Below are positions 59,292-64,000 of a DNA stretch of 64,000 bases, piece by piece. Position 1 is the first letter of the stretch; each line of letters begins with the position of its first letter. The DNA comes from Gemmatimonadota bacterium (GTDB lineage: Bacteria; GCA-2686955), in NCBI GenBank assembly GCA_002686955.1, contig NYZA01000143.1, positions 1 through 64,000 on the forward strand. The letters are read 5' to 3'. The notes under the pieces are model-generated. The model saw only the letters and a list, made by a program, of their open reading frames with translations, did no database searches and was not told where the DNA came from. The translations under genes were made by a program, and so were the position numbers.

Positions 59292-59519
59292 CTGGACTCC
59301 GATCCCGTCGCACTCCTATTGCGAAAAGGGAAGCTGATTTCGGCCGATGTTTCAACCATGGCCGGCCACCCGCGCCGGGCTTCCGGTTCCGATCTCTACC
59401 ACCCACAAGCGCTTCCTCTTGTCGATGGACCCAAGACTCCAGTTTAGCATGACCCGCGGAACCCGGCGCCGCGATCCCGGGCAAGTGTGGCGGCAGCCTG
59501 CAGTCGAGGGAAGCTGGGC

Positions 59520-62342
59520 ATGAGCGACTCCAATCACGCGAAACGAAAACCCGGCAGTCGGCAACCGACATTCAGGATCGCGATCGCCGACGATGATCGC
59601 ACGGCCAAGCTCACGAGACGCGGCTGTCCCCACGGCCCGGCTCCTCGGGAGGAGGAACTGAGAGAAGCGGCTCTGAGCGCTGGAGTCAAGATCCCTCTCC
59701 CGAAGGGGATCAGCGAGAAAGTCTCGAAGCTCTGGGACAAGCTCCGCGGCGGAGGGGCGTCACTCGTGATCGCGCGGGCCCTCGCGCCGGTTCCCCCGAC
59801 TCCCGGCACCTGGGAGCTACGCGATAATCCGCCCCTGCCCGTCCGCCGGGGCGAACCGTTGGCCCGCTGGTTGGAAGGTGAGGCCGGAAGAGACGGTGTA
59901 TCGATACGCAGAAAACGAATTCGCGCGCCCGAGCTGAAAACAGGCGTGAGACCCTGTTCGGCCCGGATCCGAGTCATGGAGGGAAGTGCGGCGGCGGTCG
60001 CGAGGCTATTCGGCGTCCCCACTCTCGAAAAGGGATTCCTGGATCTAGTGCCGTTGATCGCGCTCTCGCCCGACCGTCTAGAGGCCACGGCGACAATCCC
60101 CCCGATGCTTGCCTGCAAGGCCGAAGTCACGGGGAAGATGATCATCACAGCGGTTCGTGCGTGCGGCGTTGTTCACGGAGTGGATGAGGAGGGAATCACC
60201 GCGGCTGTAAAGGTGGCGAGGGCGAGCCAGAAGCCGGTCGCCGCGGTCCCAATCGCCTCCGGAACCAAGCCCACCGCGGGCGAGGTCTCCCGTTACGACT
60301 TTTTCGCTGCGGAGGACGCCGCCCTCACGCCCGGCTCGATCATCGCTTCTCGAAAGGTACGAGCAACCGGTCGAGACGGCCAAGATGTCACGGGCCGCAG
60401 GATTCGCTTCGATTCCGCGGAAAGACCGGAGCTCCGCGCAGGCGTTGGCGTGGAGCTCGACGAGGAGTGTGGTGAGCTCGTCGCGACCAGATACGGCCAG
60501 CTTCGCTTCTTGGGGGAGGAGATCGCGCTTCGGCCACTCATCAAGATCTCGGCGGACCGTCTCTCGGCCGCGATGGAGGCTTTTGCGACTGTCGCGGTGA
60601 TCCGACGCAACGACAGGGGTGCAATTGAGAGCGACGAAATCGAAACCTCGGAGGAGATCCTGATCCAGGCTCTCCTTCACGATGGAATCTCGGAAGCGCG
60701 GATCCTGCCCGAGGAGGTGGGCGCTCTGGCCCGAGACTGTCGCGAATTGGGCCCGGACGCCGAGCGCGGCGCCCGCCGACTCGTCGCCAGAGGAATCCCC
60801 GCGCGCAAGGGCGAAGACGCCACAATCGATTTCGAATTCATGATCGATGGGGACGACCCGATCCGCACCTTCGGCGATCCTGGGGCTCATTTGGGCGATC
60901 GGTGGATCGATGTTGGCCAGATACTCGCCACCAAAACCGCACGGGAAGAGGGAGATGATGGAGTGGGAGTCGACGGCGAAGCGATCGAGGCGGAGTCGGG
61001 GCGCGATCTGATGATCGAGGCGGGGGAAGGCGTCGAGGTCGATCGATCCGGGCTCGTGTTCGTCTCGCATGGCCCAGAGACAACTCTGCCTGCCCTGTGT
61101 GGAAGCACCCTCACCTGTGAGAGCATGGTGGGGGTCTCGGAGGATCTCCTGCTGGCGCATTTCCCGAGAGACGGTGCGCGGAAAGGACTGACGATCCCGG
61201 ACCGTGCGGGAATCGTGGCGGCGCTCCGGCGGGCAGGTGTCGAGCACGGTATCGTCGACGCAGAGGTGGACTCTCTGGCCGAGAAGGCGGGAAAGACCTG
61301 GACTCCGGGAACGCCTCGGATCGAGCTCGCGGTCGGAACCCACCCGGCTCACGGCGAGCCCGCTCGCTTCGTCTGCCACATCGATACACAGAACAAGTTC
61401 GTAGGCGCGGAGGGGGACGAACGGGTGGACTTCAGAGAGATGATCCACTCTCGCGCGGTCGAAGAGGGCCACCACCTGGCCTCGCGCGTGCCACCCACCA
61501 AGGGCGCAGCACCGGGCAAGAGCGTGCTCGGCACGGAACTGGCCTGTAGGGATGGCTTCGACCGTACTCCGCGCCCCGGACGGGGCGTCAGGCTCTCGGA
61601 AGACGGCCGCGAGTACTACGCGACACGCGAAGGCGTCTACAATCAGCGGAAGAACTCGATCGAGGTCTTGGAGAACTACGTCGTCGATGGCGATGTCGAT
61701 TTCTCCGTGGGCCATGTAGACACCAAATGCATGGTCACCGTCGAAGGAACGGTCGCCGCGGGTTTCGATGTCCGCGCCGATGGCCCGGTCTTCGTGGGTC
61801 GCTCAGTCGAAGACGCTGTCATTCGAACGACCGCGTCGGTCTATGTCGGAGAAGGCATCTACTTTGCCAGCCGAGCCGAGGTGTACGCGGGGGAAGAGGT
61901 CGATGTGGCCGTCGTCGATCGGGCTTTGATCGTTGCTGAAGGGGACGTAATGGTGCGCCGAGAAGCGATCAACGCAGACATCCGAACGCTTGGAACCCTA
62001 CGCTTCGGTCGGGTGAAGAGCAGAGCTGTGGGTGGAGCATTGAGAGCCGCGAAGAGGATCGAGGCAGAGACGATCGGCAGTGAGTTGGGCACCACGACTC
62101 TCGTGGAGGTCGGTGCCACCGTGGGCCTCAGCGACGATGCCCCCCCCGAGCCACCGGAAACGGGCTGGGCCAATCTAATCCCCCGAAACGGAGGGTACGG
62201 GGCCACGGTTCGCGTGAGAGGAAAAGTGCATCCAGGCACGATCATCAGAATTCTCGCTTGGTCTCGAGAGTTGCACGAGACGATGGCGGGCGTAGAGTTC
62301 TACCTCGATCCGGACTGGACTATCCGAACCAGGAACCTGTAA
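59520..62342 (+). CDS. Large DUF342 (FapA) protein
   Basis: The 940-residue protein contains repeated FapA-type N-terminal modules in tandem. Recognisable pieces include LARWLEGEAGRDGVSIRRKR, EITAAVKVARASQKPVAAVP-like helices, DFFAAEDAALTPGSIIASRK then VRATGRDGQDVTGRRI, and LLAHFPRDGARKGLTIPDRA. A C-terminal beta-helix follows (ENYVVDGDVDFSVGHVDTKC, VTVEGTVAAGFDVRADGPVF, ISASVYVGEGI-like repeats). FapA proteins are polymer-like bacterial proteins linked to flagella, chemotaxis or polysaccharide in various genera, with no defined reaction. At 940 residues it is much longer than usual (about 450-650). ATG 59520 is chosen; an upstream in-frame extension is possible. Confidence 0.8.
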   Translation: MSDSNHAKRKPGSRQPTFRIAIADDDRTAKLTRRGCPHGPAPREEELREAALSAGVKIPLPKGISEKVSKLWDKLRGGGASLVIARALAPVPPTPGTWELRDNPPLPVRRGEPLARWLEGEAGRDGVSIRRKRIRAPELKTGVRPCSARIRVMEGSAAAVARLFGVPTLEKGFLDLVPLIALSPDRLEATATIPPMLACKAEVTGKMIITAVRACGVVHGVDEEGITAAVKVARASQKPVAAVPIASGTKPTAGEVSRYDFFAAEDAALTPGSIIASRKVRATGRDGQDVTGRRIRFDSAERPELRAGVGVELDEECGELVATRYGQLRFLGEEIALRPLIKISADRLSAAMEAFATVAVIRRNDRGAIESDEIETSEEILIQALLHDGISEARILPEEVGALARDCRELGPDAERGARRLVARGIPARKGEDATIDFEFMIDGDDPIRTFGDPGAHLGDRWIDVGQILATKTAREEGDDGVGVDGEAIEAESGRDLMIEAGEGVEVDRSGLVFVSHGPETTLPALCGSTLTCESMVGVSEDLLLAHFPRDGARKGLTIPDRAGIVAALRRAGVEHGIVDAEVDSLAEKAGKTWTPGTPRIELAVGTHPAHGEPARFVCHIDTQNKFVGAEGDERVDFREMIHSRAVEEGHHLASRVPPTKGAAPGKSVLGTELACRDGFDRTPRPGRGVRLSEDGREYYATREGVYNQRKNSIEVLENYVVDGDVDFSVGHVDTKCMVTVEGTVAAGFDVRADGPVFVGRSVEDAVIRTTASVYVGEGIYFASRAEVYAGEEVDVAVVDRALIVAEGDVMVRREAINADIRTLGTLRFGRVKSRAVGGALRAAKRIEAETIGSELGTTTLVEVGATVGLSDDAPPEPPETGWANLIPRNGGYGATVRVRGKVHPGTIIRILAWSRELHETMAGVEFYLDPDWTIRTRNL

Positions 62343-62448
62343 TGCGACGCTCGGCGCTCAAGCTGATTCGAAATCCGTCGATCGGATGGAAGGAATCCCG
62401 TCCGCCCGAAGCCGAGCAACGCGGCGGAAAGACGAAAGGAACGGGGAC

Positions 62449-63186
62449 ATGACAGATTCGATCGCCCTGACAGTGGGCGCGGAGCGTACCGAGCGTTGGG
62501 CCCAGGCGCTGATCCTGGCCGGTTTCAACATCGTGAGCGGCGAGCAGACCGGAGAGGCCAATCTAGCGATCGTCGACGGAACCGTCGGGTCGGGACCAGC
62601 CGATGTTCCAACCCTGCGAATCCCCGCTGGCGAGGATCCGCCACCGGAGCGAGTGATCGCGCTGGTTGCGGGAAAGCTCGAGGAGATCCGCCGAGAGTGG
62701 TTCGCGGCGGGAGTCGATCCTGTCACCGGGATGCCGGGGCGTGAGAGTCTATTTGCCCGCGTGGAGAACGAGGTGGAGCTCTCCGCGCGCATCATGAAGC
62801 CATTCGCTGCCGCGATCCTGGATCCGGACGGCATCGATTCGCTTGCCGCTGGCCTGGGCCAAGAGGCCGCGAATCGAGCACTGTCCGAGTTCGCCCAATT
62901 CGTTCGACAACGCCTGCGTCGCGTCGACGGTCTGGGTCGCTGGGGAAGCGAGGAGATCGCGCTCATCATGCCCGCCACCTACCCAACACAGGCGATGACC
63001 GTTATCGCCCGACTCCAGGACCATCTCGCTGGAAGCGATCTTGCCCCGGGACGAATCCGTTCCTTCACCGCCGCCGTTGCGGCCTATCCGATCGACGCGG
63101 ATTCAGCCGGCCGTCTCATGGAGCTGGCGGAACAACGACTGGCCGATGCCCGCCGCAAGGGCGATGGCCGAATCGTGATGGTGTAG
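62449..63186 (+). CDS. GGDEF-fold protein with degenerate active site
   Basis: The 245-residue protein has an N-terminal receiver-like or linker part (residues 1-80) and a diguanylate-cyclase fold: DPVTGMPGRESLFARVENEV, then LGRWGSEEIALIMPATYPTQ and ADARRKGDGRIVMV. The signature reads GSEEI instead of GG(D/E)EF, and the metal Asp of the first motif appears as LDPDGIDSL. Catalysis is doubtful and the domain may bind GTP or c-di-GMP, or act structurally. ATG 62449 has GGAACGGGG upstream. It follows the FapA gene by 106 bp on the same strand and may form an operon with it. Confidence 0.72.
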   Translation: MTDSIALTVGAERTERWAQALILAGFNIVSGEQTGEANLAIVDGTVGSGPADVPTLRIPAGEDPPPERVIALVAGKLEEIRREWFAAGVDPVTGMPGRESLFARVENEVELSARIMKPFAAAILDPDGIDSLAAGLGQEAANRALSEFAQFVRQRLRRVDGLGRWGSEEIALIMPATYPTQAMTVIARLQDHLAGSDLAPGRIRSFTAAVAAYPIDADSAGRLMELAEQRLADARRKGDGRIVMV

Positions 63187-63333
63187 ATCGCCCGGCGGAG
63201 GCTCGTCGCTGCACCGATGGGTCCGAGGCGGTGTACGCCGGCGCACATGTCGGGCGATTCGTTTCGCGCTACGCCGCGATCTCGATCGGTCAACTAGTTG
63301 GTACGTAGCGCCAAATATCGATACACGCCTCTT

Positions 63334-63349
63334 TGGCACGTCTCTTGAG
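63334..63349 (+). promoter_or_regulatory. Weak sigma-54-like site
   Basis: TGGCACG-TCTC-TTGAG has a perfect -24 half, but the -12 GC dinucleotide is GA, which normally abolishes RpoN recognition. It lies 53 bp before the lipoprotein ATG in a 215-bp intergenic region (63187-63401) that otherwise shows no signal. Confidence 0.25.
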
Positions 63350-63401
63350 AGATAGGCGGTCCGGAGCTCGTTACTCTTCACCGCTTTCAGGAGAACCCTC
63401 A

Positions 63402-64000
63402 ATGAGACGCACGCTCACCGTTCTGACAACGCTTTCCGCCGCCACCTGGGCGATCACCGGTTGCGCGGACACTCCCCTCGGCAGCCTCGGATCCGACGAT
63501 GCCAATCTGGAAAGCTCGATGGATTCCAGCTATGGCGATTTCACCGACACGCACCAAGAATCGATGGAAGGCGCGGTCTACGCCGGAGACGACCGCGACG
63601 GCGACGGCGCCCTCGATCTCGCGCCCTTGGAAGGAAATGCATCGCTCCCGGTGGCCTGGGGGCGCAGGCCCAGTGGACCGATGCGACGCGTCGTCGAGAC
63701 CTTCTATCCCGATCCCCGTCACGCCGAGAGCACGATTCGGCGCACGATGCACGGTCGGCTCTATGTGGACCGAAGCGACGACGGGATTCGAAACCCCGGC
63801 GTGAAGGGATTCGCCGATGATTGGAAACGATCGACTCGCTTCGTTCGCCTGGATGATGATGAGTGGCGCATGACGTCGATCACACCAGCCCAGATCCGTC
63901 TCGCGAATCGAGACGCCCAGACCGTGTTCATCGAGAACGTCACGATCTGGGTCGATGGCGCAGAGGCCGTGTCGATCGATGATCCGAACGCCTTCCTCGA
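63402..64000 (+). CDS. Lipoprotein, 5' part (runs off the window)
   Basis: ATG 63402 with CAGGAGAA upstream starts MRRTLTVLTTLSAATWAITG then Cys, a clear lipoprotein signal (Cys at residue 21). The next 100 residues are Asp/Ser/Gly-rich, with a DDRDGDGALDL stretch that could bind calcium. Then come basic and aromatic segments (RRVVETFYPDPRHAEST, LYVDRSDDGIRNPGVKGFAD) and, late in the visible part, QTVFIENVTIWVDGAE. No family is recognised. The frame is open to the end of the window (199 codons seen). Confidence 0.8.
   Translation, partial: MRRTLTVLTTLSAATWAITGCADTPLGSLGSDDANLESSMDSSYGDFTDTHQESMEGAVYAGDDRDGDGALDLAPLEGNASLPVAWGRRPSGPMRRVVETFYPDPRHAESTIRRTMHGRLYVDRSDDGIRNPGVKGFADDWKRSTRFVRLDDDEWRMTSITPAQIRLANRDAQTVFIENVTIWVDGAEAVSIDDPNAFL

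Noticed and set aside
63334-63349. Second functional sigma-54 promoter
   Set aside because: The -12 element has GA instead of the near-invariant GC. Listed only as a weak site.

Overview
High-GC (my estimate, 60-65 %) window from a Gram-negative-type bacterium. It has an outer-membrane RND efflux system, several lipoproteins with lipoboxes, Der (EngA) GTPase, peptidoglycan-recycling genes and a near-perfect sigma-54 promoter. No rRNA, tRNA or marker set fixes the phylum. Remnants of sat/qmo/dsr sulfur-respiration genes next to archaeal-type isoprenoid genes suggest an anaerobic lineage, possibly an uncultured candidate phylum; that placement is inference.

Layout. 1-2.2 kb: a cas1'-'cas2 relic, a terminator hairpin, a duplicated hairpin repeat and an AAA/DUF4143 ATPase. 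2.2-7.1 kb: a P-loop sulfotransferase-like protein, a secreted TULIP/BPI-like protein, a GH13 enzyme and a response regulator. 7.1-10.3 kb (minus): namZ-murU-amgK, a MurNAc recycling operon. 10.3-11.9 kb: repeat-rich scar with a reverse-transcriptase relic, a DUF6713 membrane protein and a broken PIN toxin. 11.9-19.3 kb: a translationally coupled tetR-OMF-MFP-RND operon that also carries a sugar-nucleotide-reductase-like gene. 19.3-24.2 kb (minus): a sulfatase-fold membrane protein, an AstE/AspA-type deacylase and a GCS2-CBS ligase. 24.4-28.7 kb: the most striking cassette, ubiX-ubiD-aconitase X large-aconitase X small-isopentenyl phosphate kinase, the lower half of the archaeal (phosphomevalonate dehydratase) mevalonate pathway in one tight operon.

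28.7-48.0 kb: surface-polysaccharide and envelope functions (O-antigen ligase-TPR, DegT aminotransferase, NodU-type carbamoyltransferase, sulfatase-fold lipoprotein, B12-type radical SAM, SGNH-TPR protein, LamG-like membrane protein, GT39 transferase), mixed with der, a PDZ/radical SAM/DUF512 protein and a beta-helix lipoprotein. 48.1-49.0 kb: a sigma-54-driven flagellin-like coiled-coil protein.

49.0-56.8 kb: a scrambled dissimilatory sulfate-reduction island. sat and dsrC are intact, but qmoA is fused to qmoC, dsrN is cut by an IS, dsrM has lost its 5' end and carries an amber codon, dsrK is split into two distant oppositely oriented pieces, and dsrP is truncated at both ends. aprAB, dsrAB, qmoB, dsrJ and dsrO are absent. 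This is either genuine loss of the pathway or a set of assembly joins. 56.8-64 kb: a UDP-sugar dehydrogenase, a REC-REC-HisKA protein, a DUF342/FapA protein, a degenerate GGDEF protein and the 5' end of a lipoprotein gene that runs off the window.
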